Assembly: GCA_020633235.1 (NCBI GenBank)
Contig: JACKEA010000005.1
Span: 1 to 64,000 of the forward strand
DNA: 64,000 nt
Direction of reading: 5' to 3'
Source of the DNA: Polyangiaceae bacterium
GTDB taxonomy: Bacteria > Myxococcota_A > Polyangia > Polyangiales > Polyangiaceae
Position numbers and translations under genes: made by a program. Shown here piece by piece: positions 47,129-54,664 of the stretch (its first letter is position 1; the number at the start of each line of letters is the position of its first letter). The notes under the pieces were generated by a model. That model saw only the letters and a program-made list of their open reading frames with translations, had not been told where the DNA came from and did not search any database.

Positions 47129-49230
47129 CAGAGGTGCGCGTAGAAGACGTCGGTGGCGTAGGCGTTCCAGCCGCGATCCCCCAGCTGGCGGTAGCGCAGG
47201 GAGCCGTAGTCGAAGTCCACGATGTGCGCCACGCTCACGCCGATGGTGATGGGGCCGCTGAGGCCGAGGCCGAGCTGGGACAGATCCGGAAGCTTGGTTT
47301 GAGTGACGCCGGGGGGCGCCGCCACGGTCCAGTTCACGAGGCCGCCGCCGGTGGACAGCGTGAGCACGGAGAGGTCCACGCTCTCGCCGCCGGGGAGCCA
47401 GGCCCAGGCGAGCTCGGTGCCCGTCCAAGCGCCGTTGTCCGCGGGGATCAAGAGCTTGGGCACCTCGACGAAGTCGCTAATGGGAATGGCGGGGCCGGAC
47501 ACCGTGGTGGCCAGCGCCGCGGTGACGGACCGCGGCGTGCTCTCCGCCACGCCGGTGACGGCCTCGGCGGAGACGACGTACTGGCTGCCGTTCAGCGCTT
47601 CCGTGAGGGGCGGCAAGCCGATGAAGTTGATGTTCCCGGAGATGGGCAAGAGCTTCGTTTGCTTGCCGACCGGGAAGATGGCGTAGCCCTGCTCGCCCAC
47701 GCGCACCGCCGTCGACGCCACGATGCGGTCCGGGCCCTTGGTCGTGGGCGTGGGACCGGTGACGTCGAGCGCCACCGCGTGATCGAGGGGAATGTCGACC
47801 TTGATGAAGACGTCGCTGGTGACTTGGCCGGGCTTGGAGGACACGCCTTTGGCGATGCCCATGGCGTAGGCGATGAACTTGGGGGGCGACAGCTTGCGGT
47901 TCTCGAGGCCGGCCAGCGCGTACAGCGTGACGTTGCCGCCGCCGACGGTGAGCTGGTAGTCGAAGCCCACGTTGCCCGTCGACTCCGGTGTCACGGCGGC
48001 GCCGGCGCTCGGCAGCTGGAACTCGTTGGTGGGATCGCTGGCCAGGCGGAACACGTACGCCACGCGCTTTTCGTCTTCGCTCTGCGGGGCGGGGACGTTG
48101 GTCCAGCCCGCGCGCTCGAACTCCTTGTTGCCGTCCCACAAGAGCTGTCCGGTGACGGCCCCGGAGAGCGACCCGGAGCCGCCCACCGGCGGTGGATCGC
48201 CTTCGGACGCGCACTTGGGGCTGAGCACGGGATCGAGGTACGCGGTGACGGTGTCCACCGGGACGTCCACGAAGGTGATGGGCGAGAAGCACTTCATGGC
48301 CACCGTCACCGTGCGCTTCGGCCCGAGGCCTTTTTGCTGCACCACCGCGACGCCGCCGCTGTCCGTCTTCTTCACGGCGGCGGTCGAAAGGTCGTCCCCC
48401 ACGATCACCGTTGCGCCTTCCAGGGCGGCGCCTTCGTAGGAGTCCAACGCCAAGACCTTGATCTGGTCTTTCAACGGCTGGCCGCTCAGGCCGCCCTTGT
48501 AGCCGTTCTCACTGTCGCCGTAGGTGAAGGCGTCGAGCACGTCCACGTTCACCAGATCCGGCGTCTTCACCCGCAACGACTTGACGCCCGGGGTGCCAGG
48601 CGGCGTGGTGCACTCGATCTCCGTGGGGCCGAGCACGGTGGTGGTGGCGCAGGGCTTCAGATCGACGAACACCTCGGTGCCCGCCGTCCACTGGGTGGCC
48701 TGCCCGTGGAGCGTGATGATGGTGCCCCCGCTGGTCGGCCCGCTCGCCGGCTCGGCATAGAACTCATCGTAGGTGTAGCCGCCGGTCAGCGTCCGCTCGG
48801 TGGAGCCGTCGTTGCCGTTTCGCACCCGCACGTCCACGGCCCCCGCGTCTCCCTGAGGCACCACCACCTGCACGCGCTTGGGATCGACCGGGACGACGTC
48901 CGTTTGCGGGATCTCCTTGTCCCCGAACCACACACGCACGTCGCTCGAAAAGCCGTTGCCGCGCACCAACGCCAGCTGCCCGCCGTTCCAGGGACCGTGA
49001 GGTGGCTCCACGCCCAGCACCGCGTGGGGATCGCTCACCGGCACGTCGCCCTTGGCGTCCCCGAAACCCACGCCGGAGTCGACCAGGTTCGGCGGTGGCG
49101 ATCCGGCGTCGTCCAGGTACTGCTTCTCGAACTTGCCGGTGTCCCGAGCGATGCACCCCGGGGCCAGCACCGCGCCGCCGGCCAGGGCCAGGAGCGCCAC
49201 GCGGATCAGGTTGTCGCTCGAGCGCCCCAC
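47128..49230 (-). CDS. Lipoprotein with IPT/TIG domains
   Basis: 700 residues from GTG 49230. Signal with lipobox VLAPGCIARD. Two IPT/TIG immunoglobulin-like units near the N-terminus: VEPPHGPWNGGQLALVRGNGFSSDVRVWFGDKEIPQTDVV and EPASGPTSGGTIITLHGQATQWTAGTEVFVDLKPC. The middle has a carboxypeptidase-regulatory-like unit (LDSYEGAALEGATVIVGDDLSTAAVKKTDSGGVAVV). The rest is beta-rich. It is co-transcribed with the IgGFc-type lipoprotein gene downstream. Surface adhesin-like, function unknown. Confidence 0.8.
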   Translation of the reverse strand: MGRSSDNLIRVALLALAGGAVLAPGCIARDTGKFEKQYLDDAGSPPPNLVDSGVGFGDAKGDVPVSDPHAVLGVEPPHGPWNGGQLALVRGNGFSSDVRVWFGDKEIPQTDVVPVDPKRVQVVVPQGDAGAVDVRVRNGNDGSTERTLTGGYTYDEFYAEPASGPTSGGTIITLHGQATQWTAGTEVFVDLKPCATTTVLGPTEIECTTPPGTPGVKSLRVKTPDLVNVDVLDAFTYGDSENGYKGGLSGQPLKDQIKVLALDSYEGAALEGATVIVGDDLSTAAVKKTDSGGVAVVQQKGLGPKRTVTVAMKCFSPITFVDVPVDTVTAYLDPVLSPKCASEGDPPPVGGSGSLSGAVTGQLLWDGNKEFERAGWTNVPAPQSEDEKRVAYVFRLASDPTNEFQLPSAGAAVTPESTGNVGFDYQLTVGGGNVTLYALAGLENRKLSPPKFIAYAMGIAKGVSSKPGQVTSDVFIKVDIPLDHAVALDVTGPTPTTKGPDRIVASTAVRVGEQGYAIFPVGKQTKLLPISGNINFIGLPPLTEALNGSQYVVSAEAVTGVAESTPRSVTAALATTVSGPAIPISDFVEVPKLLIPADNGAWTGTELAWAWLPGGESVDLSVLTLSTGGGLVNWTVAAPPGVTQTKLPDLSQLGLGLSGPITIGVSVAHIVDFDYGSLRYRQLGDRGWNAYATDVFYAHL

Positions 49231-49320
49231 AGCCCGTGAAGGCTAGGGCCAGGCCCCCCAGGGTGCAACTCGATGCCCCATCGAACCGGGGCTTTTGTAC
49301 CAGCCCCAGGGCCGAGGGAT

Positions 49321-49343
49321 TGTTGGTCCGGCGCGAGTCCCGG
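49321..49343 (-). repeat. Dispersed extragenic repeat, reverse copy
   Basis: TGTTGGTCCGGCGCGAGTCC, in the gap between the IPT lipoprotein gene start and the stop of the astacin gene. Confidence 0.7.
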
Positions 49344-49363
49344 AACGGAGCGGCCGTCGCGCG

Positions 49364-51052
49364 CTATTGCGGCGAGGCGTTCCACTGCCCGCCACCCGTG
49401 GGCGAGTACAGGTAGCCCCAGGTGCCGGTGAGGTTCTTGTCGGACGTGCTCTTGCGGCTGAGCACCGCGCGGCCGGCCCCCGGCTGCGGGAAGAACGTGC
49501 TCCAGCTGCAGTTGAAGTTGAGGCCGCTGCCGTCCTTGTTGCAGTCGAGCCGTCCGCTCACCCCCTGCGCCGGCGTGAAGTTGCAGGTCAGGGTGGTGGC
49601 GGCCTCGGTGCAGGCCATGGGGCCGCGGGTGCTCGAGTAGTTGCCCGAGAGGGAGACCGCGCCCGTCGCTGGTGGCGGCGTGGTGGTCGGCGGCGGCGTG
49701 GTCGTGGGGGGCGGCGTGGTCGTGGGCGGGGTGGTGGTCGTGGGCGGTGGCGTCGTCGTGGTTGGCGCCCCAGCGGGGACCAGATCCCACTTGCCGCGGC
49801 TGTTGGAGGAGAAGAAGTCGCCCCAGGTGCCGGCGAGGACGCCGCTGTCTTGGCGCACGAACTGGGCGCGGCCTTGGCCGCCGCCGCTCCAACCGCAGTC
49901 GAGGTTCGTGCCGTTGGCGGAGCAGAGCAACATGCCGCCCGGGTACTGGCAGCTCACCGTGGCGCCGCTCTGCTTGCAGCTGACGTTGCCGCGGTCCGAC
50001 GTGTAGTCACCAGCGAAGGAACCGTTCCAAGGCTGCGGTGTGGTGGTCGGCGGCGGGGTGGTCGTGGGTGGCGTGGTGGTGGGCGGCGGGGTCGTCGTGG
50101 GCGGCGTGGTGGTGGTGGGCGTGCCGGTGCCGTACAGCGTGCTGATGGCGGCGCGGTCGCCGTTCGAGAGACCGTCGCGCTGACCGATGGTCGCGCCAGA
50201 TTGCTTCGGGATGATCGTGGCCTTGCCCGACTTGCTGAAGGCCTTGGACGAGTAGTGCATGATGCTGGAGTAGTCGTAGGCGCCGATGTCCTGACCACGG
50301 CCGTCACGCTTCTCGAAGTTCGACTTGTACGCCGGGCTGATCTCGTCCCACGCGATGGTGATGAAGTCGTCGCGATCGCCGCGCGATTGCTCGTGATAGA
50401 AGCCCGCGGCGTGCAGCATCTCGTGGATGATGCTGCCGCGTCCGCAGTCCGCGACCTGGATCGGCTGGGCGCCGCCGATGCGACCGATGTACGAGCTGCA
50501 GTCGCTGCCGGAGTCCTTGAACAGCACGTAGTCCTTGTCCGCGCTGGTACGGGGGCGGACGTTGAGCTCGGTCTCGTTCACCTGGCCGATGGCCCAGGCG
50601 ATGTTCTGCGACTGGGACTGCGAGACGCTCGCGTCGATCACGTAGGGGATGTCCCCCTTGGGCCACAGGCTGGAGCTGTCCTTCAAGGTGACCGCACCCT
50701 TCACCCCGAAGGGGGAGGTGCGTGGCATGGCGTAGAGCATGGCGACGTTCTGAGCGGGGCCCAGCAAGATGTCGCCCTCCATCACCGCCATACCGTTGAC
50801 CACCTGGTAGCTCACCAGCTGGCGAACCGCGCTGCCGGGCAGGAACAGCGGCGCCGTGACCACCTGGCGCGGGGCCTGGAGCTGATAGCCCTCGGCCGAG
50901 AGGGGGGAGCGGGGGCCAGGTGGGGAACTGTCAGGAGGGGGCGCCGTGGGTGCGTACTGTGCGCGCTGGTTGGTCTGGCCAGTATTGATGGTGCAAGCGG
51001 CGAACAGGAGGGGCAGGGTGAGCAGCGCAGCGCCGCGGGCGAGGGGCTTCAT
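49364..51052 (-). CDS. Astacin (M12A) metallopeptidase lipoprotein with Thr/Pro linkers
   Basis: 562 residues from ATG 51052, with AGGAG 8 bp upstream. Lipobox LLFAACTIN (Cys20). Astacin core HEMLHAAGFYHEQSRGD (His210, Glu211, His214, His220) and SIMHYSSKAFS as Met-turn, preceded by IPYVIDASVSQ and DCSSYIGRIGGAQPIQVADCGRG. Two C-terminal ~70-residue Cys domains (SFAGDYTSDRGNVSCKQSGATVSCQYPG; SLSGNYSSTRGPMACTEAATTLTCNF) are joined by TTTPPPTTT linkers of 30-40 residues. Likely a surface-anchored secreted protease. A transposable element lies 30 bp upstream of the ATG and has cut off its original promoter region. Confidence 0.88.
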   Translation of the reverse strand: MKPLARGAALLTLPLLFAACTINTGQTNQRAQYAPTAPPPDSSPPGPRSPLSAEGYQLQAPRQVVTAPLFLPGSAVRQLVSYQVVNGMAVMEGDILLGPAQNVAMLYAMPRTSPFGVKGAVTLKDSSSLWPKGDIPYVIDASVSQSQSQNIAWAIGQVNETELNVRPRTSADKDYVLFKDSGSDCSSYIGRIGGAQPIQVADCGRGSIIHEMLHAAGFYHEQSRGDRDDFITIAWDEISPAYKSNFEKRDGRGQDIGAYDYSSIMHYSSKAFSKSGKATIIPKQSGATIGQRDGLSNGDRAAISTLYGTGTPTTTTPPTTTPPPTTTPPTTTPPPTTTPQPWNGSFAGDYTSDRGNVSCKQSGATVSCQYPGGMLLCSANGTNLDCGWSGGGQGRAQFVRQDSGVLAGTWGDFFSSNSRGKWDLVPAGAPTTTTPPPTTTTPPTTTPPPTTTPPPTTTPPPATGAVSLSGNYSSTRGPMACTEAATTLTCNFTPAQGVSGRLDCNKDGSGLNFNCSWSTFFPQPGAGRAVLSRKSTSDKNLTGTWGYLYSPTGGGQWNASPQ

Positions 51053-51081
51053 TTTTGGTCTCCTGGATATTACGCGGAAGA

Positions 51082-52485
51082 CTAAAGCGTGTTGACAGTT
51101 TTGGCCAACACCGCCCTTCTCGGGCGTTGGGCATAGGCCCTTCCTGCTTCGACGAGGGTAGTTTCACGGACCACCAAGAGCGGTGGTTCGCCAGAGCTTC
51201 CCTCTCCACAGGCGTTTTGCGTCTCCGCGTGCTTCGCGGCGACGGGAGGCCAGTCTCCTTGGCCGAGTACGCGAGGGTACTGAGCCAAGCACACGGCAGC
51301 GTTCTCATCGCGGTCGGCCTCGTGACCGCAACTACTGCAGTGAAAGATGCGCTCTCCGAGGTCGAGCCGCTCGCCGATGGTCCCGCACGCGCTGCATCGG
51401 CGCGTGCTGGGGTAGAAGCGGTCAGCCACGGTGAGCGTTGCGCCGTACCACTTCGCCTTGTAGGCGAGCTGCGCTCCGAACAGCGCCCAGGCGCTGTCCG
51501 CGATGGCACGGGCGAGTCGGGTTTTGATGAGCCCCGAGATACTCAGCTTCTCGATGACCAAGTGACCGTGGGTCTGGGCCAGTCGGCTCGATTGGCGATG
51601 GGTGAAATCGTGTCGGATGTTGCGAATGCGTTGGTGCACGCGCGCGAGCTGGGCGCGGGCCTTGTGCCGATTGCGAGAGCCCGGCTGCTTCCGGGACAGG
51701 CTGCGGCTCTTGCGCCGCAGCTTCGGTAGCGCGGCGCGGAGCGGGCGCGGGCTCTCGATGTGCTCGACCTGCCTACCGCTTTCGCTGGCGAGCACCGCAA
51801 AGGTCTTGAGCCCGCGGTCGATGCCGACCGGCGGAGCCTCTGCGCTGCCGTGGCGCCGCGCGGGATGCAGCTCGGCGGCCTCGACGTTCAAGGTCACGCG
51901 CCAGCGGCCGCCCTCGCGGGTGCTGACCGTGGCGAACAGCACCTTGGCTCGGCCGCTCTTCAACATGCGGCGCAGCCGGCGCGTGCATTCCCGGACGGCA
52001 ATGCTGCCGAGCTTCGGCAGGCGCACGGAACGCGGGTCGCCCTCGCCAACGCGGACTTCGTTCTTCTTGTTGCGGATGCGGAACGACTGCCGCGCTTCCG
52101 ACCTCTTCTTGAACTGGGGAAAGCCGGGAGGCTTACCCGAGCGCTCTCCCTTGCGACCCGCCGAGAAGGCTTGCAGCGCCCGCCCCAAGTCGACCGCTGC
52201 CTCTTCGAACACCTGCTGGACGACGTCGGTACGCCAGGAGAGCCCCACGCGCCCGTCCTCGTCCACCCCGGCTCGCTCCGACCGCTTCCATTCATTGAAG
52301 TCGTTGATGAGATCGAAGCCCGACCACGGCGGCTTCTCCTCGGCCTCGAGCGCGTTGATGACGAAGCGCAGGCACTGATTGAAGCCGAAGCGCGCCGCTC
52401 CCACGTGACGCCGGAGCAGCTCTTCCTGCTCGCGCGTCGGCTGGAGCGTGAAGCTGAAGGTGGTGTGCCGAGTCACCCGGGCCAC
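51082..52485 (-). CDS. tnpB: TnpB-type RNA-guided nuclease (IS605 OrfB family)
   Basis: 467 residues from ATG 52485. N-terminal HTH_OrfB_IS605 (FSFTLQPTREQEELLRRHVGAARFGFNQCL), RuvC core with Asp223 (VGIDRGLKTFAVL), Glu312 (LVIEKLSISGL) and Asp393 (ADRDENAAVCL), and zinc ribbon Cys364/367/383/386 (CSACG, CSSCG). All catalytic residues are present, so it looks active. TnpB proteins are guided by an RNA from the element end and cut DNA next to a short motif. Its ATG overlaps the stop of the IS5-type transposase by 13 bp. Its stop codon (TAG, 51082-51084) lies at the very end of the element, partly in the target TA. Confidence 0.92.
   Translation of the reverse strand: MARVTRHTTFSFTLQPTREQEELLRRHVGAARFGFNQCLRFVINALEAEEKPPWSGFDLINDFNEWKRSERAGVDEDGRVGLSWRTDVVQQVFEEAAVDLGRALQAFSAGRKGERSGKPPGFPQFKKRSEARQSFRIRNKKNEVRVGEGDPRSVRLPKLGSIAVRECTRRLRRMLKSGRAKVLFATVSTREGGRWRVTLNVEAAELHPARRHGSAEAPPVGIDRGLKTFAVLASESGRQVEHIESPRPLRAALPKLRRKSRSLSRKQPGSRNRHKARAQLARVHQRIRNIRHDFTHRQSSRLAQTHGHLVIEKLSISGLIKTRLARAIADSAWALFGAQLAYKAKWYGATLTVADRFYPSTRRCSACGTIGERLDLGERIFHCSSCGHEADRDENAAVCLAQYPRVLGQGDWPPVAAKHAETQNACGEGSSGEPPLLVVRETTLVEAGRAYAQRPRRAVLAKTVNTL
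51085..51101 (+). repeat. Left terminal inverted repeat of the IS5-type element
   Basis: AAGCGTGTTGACAGTTT. It is also the coding sequence for the end of TnpB on the minus strand. Confidence 0.75.
51085..51200 (-). ncRNA. Candidate guide-RNA (omega RNA) region at the tnpB 3' end
   Basis: TnpB systems derive their guide RNA from the end of tnpB and the element border. Here a hairpin sits just inside the terminal repeat: CCAAC (51105-51109) and GCCC (51113-51116) pair with GGGC (51122-51125) and GTTGG (51126-51130). The guide would then be the flanking host sequence beyond 51084. Position and hairpin are seen; the RNA itself is inference, and its upstream limit is arbitrary. Confidence 0.25.
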
Positions 52486-53245
52486 ACCGTGAGAGCAACG
52501 CGAGCAGCCGCAAGAATCACGAATCTGGCGTAGCTCCGCGTGGTTTTCTCGTAGCGCGTGGCCACGCGGCGAAACGCCTTCACTCGCCCGAACCAGCGCT
52601 CCACCGTGTTGCGGAGCCGGTACTTGTCGCGGTCGAGCTCGCGCTGGACCTTGCGATTCCTGCGCGAGGGGATGACCGCCTCGAACCCTGACGCCTGGAT
52701 ATGCGCCAGTGCGGCATTGCTGTCGTAGGCCCGGTCAGCGATGACAGCCTGTCCCGTACCCCGCTCCACGACGAGTGCATTCACCTGCGTCACGTCAGCC
52801 GCCTCGCCTCCCGTGACGATGAAGCGCACCAGCGCGCCCTCGGCCGAAACGAGCGCATGAACCTTTGTGGAAAAGCCACCGCGAGAGCGGCCGAGACCTT
52901 CTGATGATTGCCCGCCCCCTTTTTCAGCGCGCCCGCCGCATGTGGATGCGCTTTCACGATGGTGCTGTCCATCAACAGGTCATCGGAAGGCCGCACTTGC
53001 AGCACTTCGTGAAGCTGGTGCCAGCGACCCGCCAGCGCCCAGCGCCGAAAGCGCCGATACACACTGCCCCACTTCCCATACTCCGCCGGCAAGTCTCGCC
53101 ACGGTGCGCCCGTCCGTAGGATCCACAGCGTTGCTTCGATGAAGCGACGATTATCGTCGCCCTTTGGACAACGTGACGTGAGAGCGGAAACCAACGGCGC
53201 GATGCGTGCCCACTCGGCGTCGGAAAGCGCGACTCGAACCCCCAT
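52473..53245 (-). CDS. IS5-family transposase, two frames joined by -1 frameshift
   Basis: Frame 1 starts at ATG 53245 (MGVRVALSDAEWARIAPLVS). It carries DDNRRFIEATLWILRTGAPWRDLP and the first catalytic Asp in LLMDSTIVKAHPHAAG; frame 1 alone would stop near 52790. The continuation (KGGGQSSEGLGRSRGGFSTKVHALV, then VIADRAYDSNAALAHIQASGFEAVIPSR, LRNTVERWFGRVKAFRRVATRYEKT) is in the -1 frame and ends at 52473. The switch point is at an A5G5 run (minus strand; 52915-52924), a typical slippery site in this group. Joined product ~257 residues with the full DDE set (MDST, ADRAYD, NTVERWF). Gives a cut-and-paste DDE enzyme. Confidence 0.88.
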
Positions 53246-53324
53246 TCGCGCAGCCTATCAATAACTGAACGCATGTCAAGCTCAATTCTCATCGAGGCAG
53301 GATTTCAGCACCAATCCCATCCAG

Positions 53325-53341
53325 AAACTGTCAACAGACTC
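53325..53341 (-). repeat. Right terminal inverted repeat of the IS5-type element
   Basis: On the minus strand it reads GAGTCTGTTGACAGTTT and matches the other end from TGTTGACAGTTT on without a mismatch. Confidence 0.75.
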
Positions 53342-53365
53342 TAGCGGATCTTCCGGACCGCGGTG

Positions 53366-53384
53366 TGGCCGCGCCGGACCAACA
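53366..53384 (+). repeat. Dispersed extragenic repeat, partial forward copy
   Basis: TGGCCGCGCCGGACCAACA, 23 bp beyond the right end of the IS5-type element; the left part is not kept. Confidence 0.6.
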
Positions 53385-53455
53385 AAAGAAAATCCGGGGT
53401 CCTACGTCAGACGGAGAACAGGGACAGACCATTGAAGTGCGGTAGATTGCCTGCG

Positions 53456-53872
53456 ATGCGCAGTATGCTGATGGCTCTCATGGGGCTCGCTGCCCTGGCC
53501 TGTGACCCGAAGCCCCCGGAGGCCACGGTGCCCGACCCGCCCGCGAGCAGCGACCCGACGCCGCCCCCACCCACGGCCTCCACCCCGGCGGAGGCGGAAG
53601 CCGGTCCGGCTCCGAGCGCGATGGAGAAGACGCTGTTCGTGAAGGAGACGCAGGCGGACTGCGAAGGCGAGGGACCGCGCAAGTGCTTGCAGGTGCGGGA
53701 CAGCGCCGACGGCGAGTGGACGCTGCTGTACTCGCGCATCAAGGGCTTCGACTACCAGGAGGGCTTCGCCTACGAGCTCCGCGTGCGGGTCTCGAGCGAC
53801 GCCCATCCCCCGGCGGATGGATCGTCCGTGCGCTACGAGCTCGTGAAGATCGTCTCGCAGGAAAAGAAGTAG
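53456..53872 (+). CDS. DUF4377-domain lipoprotein
   Basis: 138 residues from ATG 53456. Lipobox MGLAALACD, then a Pro/Ala/Ser linker (VPDPPASSDPTPPPPTAS). The C-terminal ~75 residues (TLFVKETQADCEGEGPRKCLQVRDSADGEWTLLYSRIKGFDYQEGFAYELRVRVSSD) match DUF4377, a small beta domain often fused to META domains in heat-shock HslJ-like proteins. Probably periplasmic or outer-membrane; role unknown. Its stop abuts that of the convergent FHA gene. Confidence 0.82.
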   Translation: MRSMLMALMGLAALACDPKPPEATVPDPPASSDPTPPPPTASTPAEAEAGPAPSAMEKTLFVKETQADCEGEGPRKCLQVRDSADGEWTLLYSRIKGFDYQEGFAYELRVRVSSDAHPPADGSSVRYELVKIVSQEKK

Positions 53873-54619
53873 CTACCCGCGGAACGAGCAGTAGATGTCG
53901 TGGCCGGCGATGCGATAGATGTCGCCCTCGGCCACGGCCTTGCGCTGCACGCGTTGGCCCTGGAACTCGATGCCGTTGGTGGAGCCGAGATCCACCACGT
54001 AGTAGTGGCCGCCGTGCCACTCCACGTTGGCGTGTTGGCGTGACACGTTGGTGTCGTCGATGGGCAGATCGGCCATCTTCTTGCTGCGGCCGATGACGAA
54101 CTTCGCCTGTGCGACGGTGAAACGCTGTCCGTTGTAGTGCAGGTACAGGGCGTAGGTGGGCGCGTCCTGCGGCGGAGCTTGCGGCGGTGGCGGCGTGTAG
54201 GCGCGCTGCGGTGGACCGGGCGGCGGACGCGTTGCCGGCGGCGGCGGTGGCGGTGGCGGTGGTGGCGGCGCGTAGCTCTGGCGCGGCTGCGGCGGCGGTG
54301 GCGGCGCGGGGCGGCTGTACTGCGGCGGCGGTGGCGGCGGCGGCGGCACGTGCTGGCCCGGCGGCGGATGCGGACCCGCACGACCCCCGGGCGGCGGGTG
54401 CGGTCCCGGCGGAGCGTGTTGACCGGGAGGCGGGTGGGGGCCAGGAGGCGGATAACCGCCTTGCGGTGGCGCTGGCGTGAGTGACTGCGAGACGTAGGCG
54501 CGGAGCGCGTCGTTGATGAGGTCGTCGACCGCGACACGGCGGCTATAGGCCGCACGCTCGAGCTCGTACCAAACGTTGTCGTCGCAGTAGAACTGCCGCG
54601 GCTGGCGGCGATCGTTCAT
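53873..54619 (-). CDS. Protein with N-terminal RHH-like segment, Pro-rich linker and C-terminal FHA domain
   Basis: 248 residues from ATG 54619. Residues 1-46 (MNDRRQPRQFYCDDNVWYELERAAYSRRVAVDDLINDALRAYV) look like a ribbon-helix-helix DNA-binding fold. Residues ~50-150 are almost pure Pro/Gly/Ala (PPGPHPPPGQH, SYAPPPPPPPPPPPATRPPP). Residues ~155-248 form an FHA domain with GRSKKMADLPIDDTNVSRQHANVEWHGGHYYVVDLGSTNGIEFQG (key Gly-Arg, Ser-Arg-x-His and Asn-Gly present). FHA domains bind phosphothreonine, so this could be a DNA-binding protein that recognises a Ser/Thr kinase substrate, common in myxobacteria. Confidence 0.8.
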   Translation of the reverse strand: MNDRRQPRQFYCDDNVWYELERAAYSRRVAVDDLINDALRAYVSQSLTPAPPQGGYPPPGPHPPPGQHAPPGPHPPPGGRAGPHPPPGQHVPPPPPPPPQYSRPAPPPPPQPRQSYAPPPPPPPPPPPATRPPPGPPQRAYTPPPPQAPPQDAPTYALYLHYNGQRFTVAQAKFVIGRSKKMADLPIDDTNVSRQHANVEWHGGHYYVVDLGSTNGIEFQGQRVQRKAVAEGDIYRIAGHDIYCSFRG

Positions 54620-54664
54620 GGCATCCCTCGGGGCTGTGCCGGAGAGCCTACATCGTGTCGGCCC

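Larger units (their letters stand above)
51085..53341. mobile_element. IS5-type element carrying tnpB as cargo
   Basis: Bounded by terminal inverted repeats (51085-51101 and 53325-53341) that match at 14 of 17 positions, with TA at each side (51083-51084 and 53342-53343) as target duplication. TA duplication, two-ORF transposase and frameshift fit the IS427-type subgroup of IS5. Gene order on the minus strand: transposase (52473-53245), then tnpB (51082-52485), overlapping. There is no second terminal repeat between the two genes, so they form one unit. Size 2257 bp. Confidence 0.75.

Noticed and set aside
52440..52500. A second IS5-type terminal repeat separating the transposase from tnpB
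   Set aside because: No TGTTGACAG-like sequence between the genes; the only matching ends are at 51085 and 53341.
52972..53292. Separate ORF overlapping the transposase start
   Set aside because: Arg/Ser-rich frame shadow of the transposase; no independent support.
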